Origin: an uncultured Pelagibacteraceae bacterium
GTDB taxonomy: Bacteria; Pseudomonadota; Alphaproteobacteria; Pelagibacterales; Pelagibacteraceae
DNA: 64,000 nucleotides
NCBI GenBank assembly: GCA_902556065.1
Contig: CACDUV010000003.1
Coordinates: 1 to 64,000, forward strand
Direction: 5' to 3'
Of this stretch, positions 51,988 through 60,507 are shown piece after piece. The position numbers were made by a program, and so were the translations under genes. Position 1 is the first letter of the stretch. Each line of letters begins with the position of its first letter. Below the pieces are notes generated by a model, which was not told the DNA's origin, did no database searches, and saw only the letters and a list, made by a program, of their open reading frames with translations.

Positions 51988-52695
51988 ATGTTTAAACTTC
52001 TAGAGCCAAATAAAATTTTTCAAATTACTTCGAAGGCGCCAAAATATGTTTTGTTTTTATTTATTATTGTCCTATCTGTTGGATTAGTTGAAGCACTTAT
52101 ATTGTCTCCGGAAGATTACAAGCAGAGTGACGCTGTCAGAATTATGTATGTTCATGTTCCTGCCGCTTGGATTTCTCTTGGAATTTTTTCTTCAATAACT
52201 TCTTTATCAATTTCAGGATTTATTTTTAAAAACAAAAATTTTTTTTTAATATCTAAAAGTTTAGCACCCTCAGGCTTTGTTTTTAATATTATTGCTTTGG
52301 TAACTGGTTCTATCTGGGGCAAACCCACTTGGGGTACATGGTGGGCCTGGGATGCGAGAATTACTTCAATGTTAATTTTAGCTCTATTTTATGCTTTATA
52401 TTTAATCTCTTGGAGAATTTATGAAAATGAGGAAAAAGTTTTTAAAATCTCAACTTTTATTACTATTCTCGGAATTATTAATGTGCCGATAATTAAGTAC
52501 TCTGTTGATTGGTGGAATACACTTCACCAGCCTGCTTCAATAAATATCTTGTCAAAAAGCTCGATCCATTCATCAATGCTTTATCCGTTATTGATAATGA
52601 CTGCGGCATTTGCTCTTTTTTCGTTGTTAATTTTCTTAATGAAATATAATACAGAACTGATAAAAATTAAAAATAAAGGCTTAGATAGATTATGA
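51988..52695 (+). CDS. ccmC: Heme exporter protein CcmC
   Basis: CcmC is an inner-membrane protein with six hydrophobic segments that loads heme onto CcmE. The tryptophan-rich motif WGTWWAWDARITSMLILALFYALYLI is flanked by conserved His in YVHVPAAWISLG and HQPASI. The length of 235 aa is normal. It opens the run ccmC-D-E-F-G-H, each gene overlapping or within 10 bp of the next. The genes for the ABC exporter, ccmA and ccmB, are not in front of it. Confidence 0.96.
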   Translation: MFKLLEPNKIFQITSKAPKYVLFLFIIVLSVGLVEALILSPEDYKQSDAVRIMYVHVPAAWISLGIFSSITSLSISGFIFKNKNFFLISKSLAPSGFVFNIIALVTGSIWGKPTWGTWWAWDARITSMLILALFYALYLISWRIYENEEKVFKISTFITILGIINVPIIKYSVDWWNTLHQPASINILSKSSIHSSMLYPLLIMTAAFALFSLLIFLMKYNTELIKIKNKGLDRL

Positions 52696-52919
52696 TTAAC
52701 GAATTATTATTTATGAATGGATATGCAGTGTACGTATTATCTGCATTTGGTTTTACCTTATTGAGTTTCCTAAGTTTATATTTGGTAACAAAAGTTCAAT
52801 TTATTAAAGAACAAAATAAATTTGTTGCTAAATTTGGATCACTTAACACTGAACAAGCTAATTCTGCAAAATCACAAAGAATAAATAAAGAAATTTTAGC
52901 TAACGTAACAAATAATTAA
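52692..52919 (+). CDS. ccmD: Heme exporter protein CcmD
   Basis: This 75-aa protein has one transmembrane helix (YAVYVLSAFGFTLLSFLSLYLVTKVQF) preceded by FMNGYAVYV, the usual CcmD start with a Tyr-rich face. It is longer than typical (about 50-60 aa) because of a polar C-terminal tail. CcmD helps release holo-CcmE from CcmABC. Position between ccmC (4-bp overlap) and ccmE supports the call. Confidence 0.82.
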   Translation: MINELLFMNGYAVYVLSAFGFTLLSFLSLYLVTKVQFIKEQNKFVAKFGSLNTEQANSAKSQRINKEILANVTNN

Positions 52920-52929
52920 TTTTTGATCC

Positions 52930-53349
52930 ATGTATGGTCGAAAAGTTAAGTTAAGGTTTCTGTTTGTATCGACCATTTTATTAATTTTGATATTAACAGT
53001 TTTTTTAGTTTTAAAGTCTTTAGAAGAAAACGTTGTTTATTTTCAATCTCCTTCAGAGATTAATTCATTAACTGAGCTGACAAATAATAAAATCAGAGTA
53101 GGTGGAATGGTTAAAAAAAATTCTATCAGTATGAATTCTAATGAAGTGAATTTTATTATTACAGATTTTAAAAACGAGATTAACGTAACTTACTCAGGCG
53201 TAGTTCCAAATTTGTTTGAAGAAGGAAAAGGAGTTGTAGCTGAAGGTGTTTTGAAAGACAGAAATTTTTTTTCAGCAACAAAAATTTTAGCAAAGCATGA
53301 TGAAAATTATATGCCTCCAGAGGTTAAAGCTGCATTGGAGGAAAATTAA
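52930..53349 (+). CDS. ccmE: Cytochrome c-type biogenesis heme chaperone CcmE
   Basis: This is a periplasmic heme chaperone with one N-terminal membrane anchor ([24 protein letters not shown]) and an OB-fold domain ([47 protein letters not shown]). The heme-binding His lies in [12 protein letters not shown] near the end, the invariant family motif. Length is 139 aa. It lies 10 bp after ccmD and abuts ccmF. Confidence 0.96.
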   Translation: MYGRKVKLRFLFVSTILLILILTVFLVLKSLEENVVYFQSPSEINSLTELTNNKIRVGGMVKKNSISMNSNEVNFIITDFKNEINVTYSGVVPNLFEEGKGVVAEGVLKDRNFFSATKILAKHDENYMPPEVKAALEEN

Positions 53350-55224
53350 TTGATTTATAGCGTTGTTGGATATTATGCACTAATTTTAGGATTAATTAGT
53401 GGTTCAATTTTGATCTATTTTTCAATTCAAAATTTTAGAAATTCAGAAATTTTAGATGCTAAAATATTATCGTTATCATTTTTACAATTACTTTTTGTTG
53501 TTATTAGCTTTTTTGGTTTAATTTTATCTTTTGTAGTTTCAGATTTTAGTAATGAAACAGTATTTAATAATTCCCATACTACAAAACCTTTATTTTACAA
53601 AATTACAGGAACTTGGGGAAACCATGAGGGTAGTTTGTTGCTGTGGTTGTTGGTTTTAACATTATTCATTTTCATTTTTTTATTAAGAACAAATAATCAA
53701 TCAATAAAATACAAAACTTTAACAACAATATTCCAGCAGATAATAATTGTTGGTTTTTTCATTTTTTTATTAAAAACTTCTAATCCATTTAATTATTTAT
53801 TTCCAATTCCTGAGGAAGGTTTAGGTTTAAATCCAATATTACAAGACCCTGCATTAGCAATTCATCCACCTATTCTATATTTAGGCTATGTAGGTTCATC
53901 AATAATATTTTCCTCAGCACTAGCAGCAACAACTTTAAAAATGGTATCAGGAAGCTGGGCAACCCATATAAAAAAATGGACTTTAGTTTCATGGATATTT
54001 TTGACGTTAGGAATTTTACTTGGTTCTATTTGGGCTTATTATGAGCTTGGGTGGGGAGGATTTTGGTTTTGGGATCCGGTTGAAAATGTATCTCTCATGC
54101 CTTGGTTAGCATTAACAACATTGTTACATTGTATATTGGTCCTAGAAAAAAAATTAATTTTAACTTCTTGGGTTATAATTTTATCTATTGCTACATTTAC
54201 ACTTAGTATGTGTGGAACTTTCTTAGTTAGATCAGGTATACTTAATTCAGTTCATACTTTTGCTAACGATCCCGAAAGAGGTTTGTTCATATTGATTTTC
54301 TTATTTGTTTTAATTTTTATGTCTTTATTTATTTTTTTCTTTTTTCATAAAGAGGATCAAAATAATTCAATTAATCTTTTTTGGCTGAGTAAAGAAAGTG
54401 CAATTATATTGAATAATTGGTTTATGATGTATTTTTTATCTGTAGTTTTAATTGGTACAGTATATCCAATTTTTTTAGATGTAATTTCTTCAGAAAAAAT
54501 TTCGGTAGGTCCGCCATTTTACCATAAATTAATTGTCCCTTTCTTAATACCATTTTTAATTGCTATGGCAATTGGACCTCAATTAAAGTGGATTAAATCT
54601 AATTTAGATAGTAAAAAAATCCTTATTTTTTTGTTACTTGTATCTATTTTAATATCTTATTTAGTTGTTAAAAATTTTAATAAAAATTTACTTGTAAATA
54701 CTATTTTAATCTCAAGTGCTTTTTATTTGTTTTTTATTACTGTAAGAGATTTTTTTACAAAAAAATTTAAAAATGTTTACCAAAATATAGCTCACTTTGG
54801 ATTTAGTTTATTAATTTTAAGTATTTTATTCAATAATTTACTTTCTAGTGAAGTAATAACTAATCTTAAAGTTGGTGAAAGTTATGAAAATTCAAAAATT
54901 AAAATTATACTTGAAGATATAAACCAAACAGAAGAAAAAAATTATAATTCAGTAGTAGCAAATTTTAAAATTATTTCTTCAAATGGGAAAATTAATAAAA
55001 TGTCTCCTGAGTTAAGAATTTATAATCAGCCAAGTATAGTAACTAGTGAAGCTGATATTAAAACTTCTTTAATGAAAGATAAATTTATTGTCATAAACTT
55101 AGTACAAAATCAGGAATATTTTAATGTTAGATATCAAGACAAACCTTTCATGCTTTGGATATGGTTATCAGTATTATTATTTAGTATGGGTGGAATATTA
55201 AGTTTTTTTAAAAAGAAAATATGA
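53350..55224 (+). CDS. ccmF: Cytochrome c heme lyase subunit CcmF
   Basis: CcmF attaches heme from CcmE to apocytochrome c with CcmH. The 624-aa protein has about 14 hydrophobic segments. The WWD domain reads YELGWGGFWFWDPVENVSLMPWL, with GSLLLWLLVLTLF and HPPILYLGYVG conserved. The start is TTG directly after the ccmE stop, and no ATG fits nearby, so translation is probably coupled. Its end overlaps ccmG by 4 bp. Confidence 0.96.
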   Translation: MIYSVVGYYALILGLISGSILIYFSIQNFRNSEILDAKILSLSFLQLLFVVISFFGLILSFVVSDFSNETVFNNSHTTKPLFYKITGTWGNHEGSLLLWLLVLTLFIFIFLLRTNNQSIKYKTLTTIFQQIIIVGFFIFLLKTSNPFNYLFPIPEEGLGLNPILQDPALAIHPPILYLGYVGSSIIFSSALAATTLKMVSGSWATHIKKWTLVSWIFLTLGILLGSIWAYYELGWGGFWFWDPVENVSLMPWLALTTLLHCILVLEKKLILTSWVIILSIATFTLSMCGTFLVRSGILNSVHTFANDPERGLFILIFLFVLIFMSLFIFFFFHKEDQNNSINLFWLSKESAIILNNWFMMYFLSVVLIGTVYPIFLDVISSEKISVGPPFYHKLIVPFLIPFLIAMAIGPQLKWIKSNLDSKKILIFLLLVSILISYLVVKNFNKNLLVNTILISSAFYLFFITVRDFFTKKFKNVYQNIAHFGFSLLILSILFNNLLSSEVITNLKVGESYENSKIKIILEDINQTEEKNYNSVVANFKIISSNGKINKMSPELRIYNQPSIVTSEADIKTSLMKDKFIVINLVQNQEYFNVRYQDKPFMLWIWLSVLLFSMGGILSFFKKKI

Positions 55225-55739
55225 AAGATAAATTAATACCTTCAATAATAATAATAAGTTTTATTATTATTTTTTTAATATTTTATAAAGGTTTACAGGA
55301 AACGAATATTTATATTCCTAAGTCAGAAATAAAAAAAGATATTCCAATTTTTTCTAGTGTTAAGTTTGATAGCAACGAAAATATTAATTCGTCAGAAATA
55401 TTTAATTCAAATAAATTTTATTTGCTGAACATATGGGCTTCTTGGTGTGTACCTTGTAGGCAAGAACATACTTATTTAATGAGATTAAGTGAAAATAATA
55501 AAGTAACTTTAATTGGATTAAATTATAAAGATAATTTTAATAATGCTCAAAATTTTTTAATGAAATTGGGAAATCCATATGAAGTAATATTCTTAGATGA
55601 AGATGGTACAATTTCAATAGAGTGGGGAGCCTATGGTGTGCCAGAAACTTTTTTGATTCATAAAAATAAAATAGTCGCAAAATATATTGGACCATTAAAT
55701 GAAAAATTAATTAATGAGATTAATTCTATTGTAAAATGA
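55221..55739 (+). CDS. ccmG: Thiol:disulfide interchange protein CcmG/DsbE
   Basis: This 172-aa periplasmic thioredoxin-fold protein with an N-terminal anchor reduces apocytochrome c Cys pairs. FYLLNIWASWCVPCRQEHTYLMRL holds the CVPC active site. The family insertion region VTLIGLNYKDNFNNAQNFLMKLGNPYEVIFLDEDG and the cis-Pro block WGAYGVPETFLIHKN follow. It overlaps both neighbours (ccmF and ccmH) by 4 bp. Confidence 0.96.
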   Translation: MKDKLIPSIIIISFIIIFLIFYKGLQETNIYIPKSEIKKDIPIFSSVKFDSNENINSSEIFNSNKFYLLNIWASWCVPCRQEHTYLMRLSENNKVTLIGLNYKDNFNNAQNFLMKLGNPYEVIFLDEDGTISIEWGAYGVPETFLIHKNKIVAKYIGPLNEKLINEINSIVK

Positions 55740-56095
55740 AAAATTTAAAAATTTTTTTGATTATTTTATTAATAATTCCAAATTTATCATTTGCAGATAA
55801 TCAACTTGAAAGAAACAAGATTACTAAAAATTTAAGATGTTTAATTTGTCAGGGTCAATCTGTATACGATTCTGACTCAGACTTTGCAAATAGTATGAAA
55901 ATTTTAGTTGATAAAAAACTTGAAGAAGGATTATCTGAAAATGAAATTTATGATTTTTTTAAAGAAAAATATGGAGAATGGATTTTGTATGATCCTGGTT
56001 TAAATAAAAACACTTATATTCTTTGGTTATTGCCATTATTGATATTTTTACTTGGAGGTGCAATAATCATGAAAAAACTTAGATTTAAAAACTAA
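55736..56095 (+). CDS. ccmH: Cytochrome c-type biogenesis protein CcmH (CycL)
   Basis: This 119-aa periplasmic protein has a signal peptide, the redox motif LRCLICQGQSVYDSDSDFA, and a C-terminal transmembrane helix (ILWLLPLLIFLLGGAIIMKKL). It carries only the short CcmH/CycL domain. The TPR domain (CcmI) that some bacteria fuse to it or encode next to it is absent. It overlaps ccmG by 4 bp and is followed after 6 bp by a lipid A deacylase-like gene. Confidence 0.94.
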   Translation: MKNLKIFLIILLIIPNLSFADNQLERNKITKNLRCLICQGQSVYDSDSDFANSMKILVDKKLEEGLSENEIYDFFKEKYGEWILYDPGLNKNTYILWLLPLLIFLLGGAIIMKKLRFKN

Positions 56096-56101
56096 TCCAA
56101 A

Positions 56102-56608
56102 ATGTATTTAAAAAAAATTTTAATTTTATTTTTAGCATTTATGATCTCATCAAATGCGGAGGAAATTAAACAGAGAGATTTAAACAACCAGTTTAATGTT
56201 TACACTGGAATGTTTGATTTCAGTGATGACGGAAAAAAGTCAGAATTAATTGGTTTTCAGCATCAAAATGAAAATTTAAATAGAGATACTTTTTTAGGAA
56301 ATTTATCACCTATTACTGGTGCCCTTATTACTGCTGATAGTGCGGCTTATATTTATACAGGAGTAGAAGCTCAATATAAAATAGGATCTTTAAATTTTAA
56401 TCCAAGTTTTGCTCCTGGATTATATCATGAAGGTGATGGAAAAGATCTTGGCCATGTTTTAGAATTTAAAACTGAACTTCAGATATCATTTGATATGTCC
56501 GAAAATAGTCAATTTGGCTTTTCATATAACCACTTATCTAATGCTAGTTTAGGAAGTAAAAATCCTGGGGCAAATAGTTATATGTTTAATTTCTTCAAAA
56601 GCTTCTAA
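56102..56608 (+). CDS. Lipid A 3-O-deacylase PagL-like outer-membrane protein
   Basis: This 168-aa protein has a signal peptide (YLKKILILFLAFMISSNA) and an eight-stranded barrel-like pattern. SFAPGLYHEGDGKDLGHVLEFKTELQISFD and the C-terminal FGFSYNHLSNASLGSKNPGANSYMFNFFKSF match PagL/acyloxyacyl hydrolase proteins, where the HxSN block holds the catalytic His-Ser. The protein ends in Phe as outer-membrane barrels do. It would trim lipid A in the outer leaflet. It lies 6 bp after ccmH but is unlikely to work in heme maturation. Confidence 0.85.
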   Translation: MYLKKILILFLAFMISSNAEEIKQRDLNNQFNVYTGMFDFSDDGKKSELIGFQHQNENLNRDTFLGNLSPITGALITADSAAYIYTGVEAQYKIGSLNFNPSFAPGLYHEGDGKDLGHVLEFKTELQISFDMSENSQFGFSYNHLSNASLGSKNPGANSYMFNFFKSF

Positions 56609-56618
56609 TTACCTTTTT

Positions 56619-57770
56619 ATGAATTTAAATGATTGTTATAATTTTGATGATTTTAGAAAACTAGCAAAGAAGAAACTTCCAGCGCCCATATTTCATTACA
56701 TTGATGGAGGCGCTGATGACGAAATAACATTAAATAGAAATACAGATTCATTTAATGACTGTGATTTAGTTCCTAATATTTTGAATAGTGTTGGAGAGCC
56801 AGATCTATCCACAAAAGTTTTTGGTAGGAAAATTGATATGCCATTATTTTTATCTCCAACTGCAATGCAAAGTTTGTATGATCCAGAAGGTGATAAAGCA
56901 TCTGCTAGAGCAGCAGAAAAATTTAATACAATTTATAGTATGTCTACAATGGCATCATTTTCTATTGAAGAGGTTGCAAATATTTCTAGTGGTCCAAAAT
57001 TATTTCAACTTTATATTCATAAGGATAAATCAATTACTGATGATTTAATTGAAAGATGTAGTAGAGCAAATTTTGATGGTATGTGCATTACTGTTGATAC
57101 TTTAGTTGCCGGTAATAGAGAAAGAGATCACAGAACTGGTTTTACAACCCCACCTAAACTTACTTTAGATAGTTTATTAAGTTTTGCTATGAGACCAGGA
57201 TGGGTTTTTAAATATTTCACTAATAGGAAATTTGAATTAGCAAACATCAAAAACAAAACTGATAAGGGAACAAACATAGCTAAGTCAGTAATGGATTACA
57301 TTAATGAACAGTATGATCCAGCGATGAATTGGAAAGATGCAGAATATTGTATTAAAAAATGGAATAAACCAATGGCTTTAAAAGGAGTTATGTCTGTTGA
57401 AGATGCAAAGAGAGCAATTGATATAGGTTGTACAGCAATAATGATATCTAATCATGGTGGAAGACAATTGGATGGATCTAGATCACCTTTTGATCAAGTA
57501 AAAGCGATTTCAGACGCGGTAGGAGATAAATTAGAAATTATCCTTGATGGTGGAGTAAGAAGAGGAACGCATGTTCTCAAAGCTCTTGCAGCTGGTGCAA
57601 CAGCTTGTAGTTTTGGAAAAGCCTTTCTTTTTAGTTTAGGAGCTGGAGGCCAAAAAGGTGTTGAAAGATTGTTAGAGAACATGCAAAAAGAAATTAGAAG
57701 AAACATGATTTTGATGGGATGTAAAACTGTAAGAGATCTAGATGAGACAAAAATTATCTACAGAAACTAA
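56619..57770 (+). CDS. FMN-dependent L-2-hydroxyacid dehydrogenase (L-lactate dehydrogenase-like)
   Basis: This 383-aa (beta-alpha)8 flavoenzyme has IFHYIDGGADDEITLNRN near residue 25, PLFLSPTAMQSL, and YNMSTMASFSIEEV-like YSMSTMASFS. The active-site block ISNHGGRQLDGSRSPFD carries the catalytic His and Arg, and ILDGGVRRGTHVLKAL binds phosphate. It probably oxidises L-lactate or glycolate to the 2-oxoacid and passes electrons to quinone or oxygen. No membrane segment is obvious. It lies just ahead of the glycolate oxidase genes. Confidence 0.92.
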   Translation: MNLNDCYNFDDFRKLAKKKLPAPIFHYIDGGADDEITLNRNTDSFNDCDLVPNILNSVGEPDLSTKVFGRKIDMPLFLSPTAMQSLYDPEGDKASARAAEKFNTIYSMSTMASFSIEEVANISSGPKLFQLYIHKDKSITDDLIERCSRANFDGMCITVDTLVAGNRERDHRTGFTTPPKLTLDSLLSFAMRPGWVFKYFTNRKFELANIKNKTDKGTNIAKSVMDYINEQYDPAMNWKDAEYCIKKWNKPMALKGVMSVEDAKRAIDIGCTAIMISNHGGRQLDGSRSPFDQVKAISDAVGDKLEIILDGGVRRGTHVLKALAAGATACSFGKAFLFSLGAGGQKGVERLLENMQKEIRRNMILMGCKTVRDLDETKIIYRN

Positions 57771-57802
57771 GAGAATATAAAGAAATTTATAATAATTCTA
57801 AA

Positions 57803-57830
57803 TAGACATTCATTCTTTTTTATGTATATT
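57803..57830 (+). promoter_or_regulatory. Possible promoter of the aminotransferase-glcDEF unit
   Basis: TAGACA (57803-57808) and TATATT (57825-57830) are spaced by 16 bp in the 73-bp gap before the aminotransferase ATG at 57844. The match is moderate, and AT-rich sequence gives many such pairs. Confidence 0.3.
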
Positions 57831-57843
57831 TTCCAATTTTATT

Positions 57844-59007
57844 ATGAAATTAGCAGCATCACTTGATAGACTTGGAACAGAGAGTGCTTTTTCGGTTTTA
57901 GCAGAAGCTAAAAAATTAGAAGCACAAGGAAACCCAATGATACATCTTGGCTTAGGTCAGCCAGATTTTAAAACACCTAAGCATGTAGTTGAAGCTGCAA
58001 AAAAAGCTTTAGACGATGGTCACCATGGTTATGTGCTTTCAAATGGAATTTTAGAATGTAGACAAGCAGTTAGTAGATGGATAAAGAAGAGATATAATAC
58101 CGATGTAGACCCAGAAAGAATTTTTATAATGCCTGGTGGCAAACCAACGATGCATTATGCGATTCAGTGTTTTGGTGAGCCAGGAGCTGAAATTATTCAT
58201 CCTACACCTGCATTTCCTATTTATGAGTCCATGATTAATTACACAGGTTCTACTGCTGTACCTTATGACTTAACAGCAGATAAAGATTTAAAATTTAGTG
58301 CAGATAAAATTTTATCTTTAATAACTGAGAAAACTAGATTGTTAATTCTAATCAATCCAAATAATCCAACGGGAAGTTTTGTTGAGAAATCCGAGATAGA
58401 TAAGTTAGCAGAGGGATTAAAAAAACATCCTCACGTAACTATCTTAAGTGATGAAATTTATAGTAGACAAATATTCGATAATAAAGAGATGCCAACATTT
58501 TTTAATTATCCAGAGTTAAGAGAAAGACTAATTGTTTTAGAAGGTTGGAGTAAAGCATATTCAATGACTGGTTGGAGATTAGGGTGGAGTTTTTGGCCTG
58601 AAAATTTAATTGAACATATTAATAAATTATTAATCAATAGTGTTTCTTGTGTTAATGCAGCGGCTCAATTTGCGGGAATAGCTGCACTTGATGGACCTGA
58701 TGATTCGATTGATTTAATGATGGAAAAATTTACTCAAAGAAGAAAATTAATTCATGAAGGCCTAAATAGCTTACCAGGAGTAGAATGTAGTTTGCCTGGT
58801 GGAGCATTTTATGCTTTTCCAAAAGTTATAGGCACTGGAATGAATGGATCAGAATTTTGCAAAAGAGCTATGCATGAAGCAGGTGTTGCAATTGTACCTG
58901 GTACTGCATTTGGAAAAACATGCCAAGATTATGTAAGATTTAGCTTTGCTGCATCTCAAGATAACATTTCTAACGCATTGGAAAATATCAAAAAAATGCT
59001 AGGTTAG
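57844..59007 (+). CDS. Class I/II PLP-dependent aminotransferase
   Basis: This 387-aa fold-type I aminotransferase is of the aspartate-aminotransferase-like group. HLGLGQPDFKTPKHVVEAA is the N-terminal substrate region, GGKPTMHYAIQ the cofactor helix, and LINPNNPTGS the Asn-Pro-Thr-Gly motif. ILSDEIYSR holds the PLP-binding Asp-Tyr, EGWSKAYSMTGWRLGW holds the Schiff-base Lys, and FSFAAS holds the carboxylate Arg just before it. It lies 3 bp before glcD, which suggests it may aminate glyoxylate to glycine, but specificity cannot be read. Confidence 0.93.
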   Translation: MKLAASLDRLGTESAFSVLAEAKKLEAQGNPMIHLGLGQPDFKTPKHVVEAAKKALDDGHHGYVLSNGILECRQAVSRWIKKRYNTDVDPERIFIMPGGKPTMHYAIQCFGEPGAEIIHPTPAFPIYESMINYTGSTAVPYDLTADKDLKFSADKILSLITEKTRLLILINPNNPTGSFVEKSEIDKLAEGLKKHPHVTILSDEIYSRQIFDNKEMPTFFNYPELRERLIVLEGWSKAYSMTGWRLGWSFWPENLIEHINKLLINSVSCVNAAAQFAGIAALDGPDDSIDLMMEKFTQRRKLIHEGLNSLPGVECSLPGGAFYAFPKVIGTGMNGSEFCKRAMHEAGVAIVPGTAFGKTCQDYVRFSFAASQDNISNALENIKKMLG

Positions 59008-59010
59008 ACT

Positions 59011-60507
59011 ATGTCTGAATTAGCTCTACCAAAAATTGATCAAACTATTTTAAATAGAAAAAGTGAGATAGTTAAAAATCTTTCAAAATTAACTGATAAA
59101 GAAAATGTTCTAAGTGAAGCTGATGAATTGAGACCTTATGAAACTGATGCTCTCTCAGTTTACACACAAACACCTCTAGCAGTAGTGCTTCCAGAAAATA
59201 CTGATGAGGTTAGTGAGATATTAAAATATTGCTATAGTGAAAACATAAAAGTTGTTCCAAGAGGAGCAGGTACAGGCTTATCTGGAGGAGCATTACCTCT
59301 TCAAGATGCTATTCTTATTGGCTTAGGAAAATTTAATAAAATATTAGAAATAGATTATGAAAATAAATGTGTTGTGACTCAGCCAGGAGTAACTAATCTT
59401 GGAATTACTCATGCAGTTCAGCATAAAGGATTTTACTATGCGCCAGACCCTTCGAGCCAGTTAGCATGTTCTATCGGTGGAAATGTTGCTGAAAATTCTG
59501 GTGGAGTTCACTCATTGAAGTATGGAACGACCACAAATAACATATTGGGTGTGCAGATGGTTATGATGGATGGAACGATTTGTAGATTTGGAGGAAAATC
59601 TTTTGATCAAGAGGGATACGATCTTATGGGCTTAATTTGTGGTTCAGAAGGTTTATTAGGAGTTGTCACTGAAGTCACAGTAAAAATTTTAAAAAAACCT
59701 GAAGTGGTAAAAGCCGCTTTAATAGGCTTTCCATCTATAAAGGAAGGTGGAGATGCAGCCTCAGAAATTATTTCAAGTGGAATAGTTCCTGCAGGAATGG
59801 AAATTATGGATAAAGCTTTGATTGAAGCAACAGATAATTTTAGTAAAGCAGGATATCCAAGAGATGCAGAATTGTTATTGATAGTTGAACTTGATGGGAC
59901 AGAATCAGAGGTTAATGAATTAATTAAAAAAGTAGAGGTAATTTGTAAAAAAAATAATTGTTCAAGTCTTAAACTTAGTAATAGTGAGAAAGAAAGACTC
60001 TCATTTTGGGCTGGAAGAAAAGCTGCTTTTCCCGCATGTGGAGCTATGGCACCTGATTATTATTGTATGGATGGATCTATTCCAAGAGGTAAACTTGCCG
60101 AAGCATTGTTAGAAATAAAAAAATTATCGGAAAAATATGAATTACCCGTTGCAAATTGTTTTCACGCAGGCGATGGAAATTTACACCCACTTATTATGTT
60201 TGATGGAAATGATAAAGAACAACTTAGAAAAACAGAGGAGTTTGGTTCTGAAATATTAAAAACATGTGTAAGACTTGGAGGAGTAATTACAGGAGAGCAT
60301 GGCGTTGGTATAGAAAAAAGAGAACTTATGTGTGAAATGTTTAATGATAATGATATTCAACAACAGTTAAATATAAAAAAGTCATTGGATGAAAAAAATT
60401 TATTAAATCCTGGAAAAGTTTATCCTATACTTAGAAAATGTGCAGAGGAGGGAAGGGTTCATGTCCACAAAAATAAAGATAAATTCCCAGATCTTCCAAG
60501 ATTCTAA
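59011..60507 (+). CDS. glcD: Glycolate oxidase FAD subunit GlcD
   Basis: GlcD is the catalytic flavin subunit that oxidises glycolate to glyoxylate. The FAD-binding block VPRGAGTGLSGGALPLQ is followed by PDPSSQLACSIGGNVAENSGG and LICGSEGLLGVVTEVTVKIL. The metal/substrate block CFHAGDGNLHPLI and GGVITGEHGVGIEKRELM lie near the C-terminus. At 498 aa it is normal length. Its end overlaps glcE by 47 bp. Confidence 0.96.
   Translation: MSELALPKIDQTILNRKSEIVKNLSKLTDKENVLSEADELRPYETDALSVYTQTPLAVVLPENTDEVSEILKYCYSENIKVVPRGAGTGLSGGALPLQDAILIGLGKFNKILEIDYENKCVVTQPGVTNLGITHAVQHKGFYYAPDPSSQLACSIGGNVAENSGGVHSLKYGTTTNNILGVQMVMMDGTICRFGGKSFDQEGYDLMGLICGSEGLLGVVTEVTVKILKKPEVVKAALIGFPSIKEGGDAASEIISSGIVPAGMEIMDKALIEATDNFSKAGYPRDAELLLIVELDGTESEVNELIKKVEVICKKNNCSSLKLSNSEKERLSFWAGRKAAFPACGAMAPDYYCMDGSIPRGKLAEALLEIKKLSEKYELPVANCFHAGDGNLHPLIMFDGNDKEQLRKTEEFGSEILKTCVRLGGVITGEHGVGIEKRELMCEMFNDNDIQQQLNIKKSLDEKNLLNPGKVYPILRKCAEEGRVHVHKNKDKFPDLPRF
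60447..60452 (+). promoter_or_regulatory. Strong Shine-Dalgarno of glcE
   Basis: GGAGGG ends 8 nt before the ATG at 60461 and lies inside the glcD coding region. It decides the glcE start against the track start at 60440, and it stands out in a window where most genes have weak or no Shine-Dalgarno. Confidence 0.75.
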
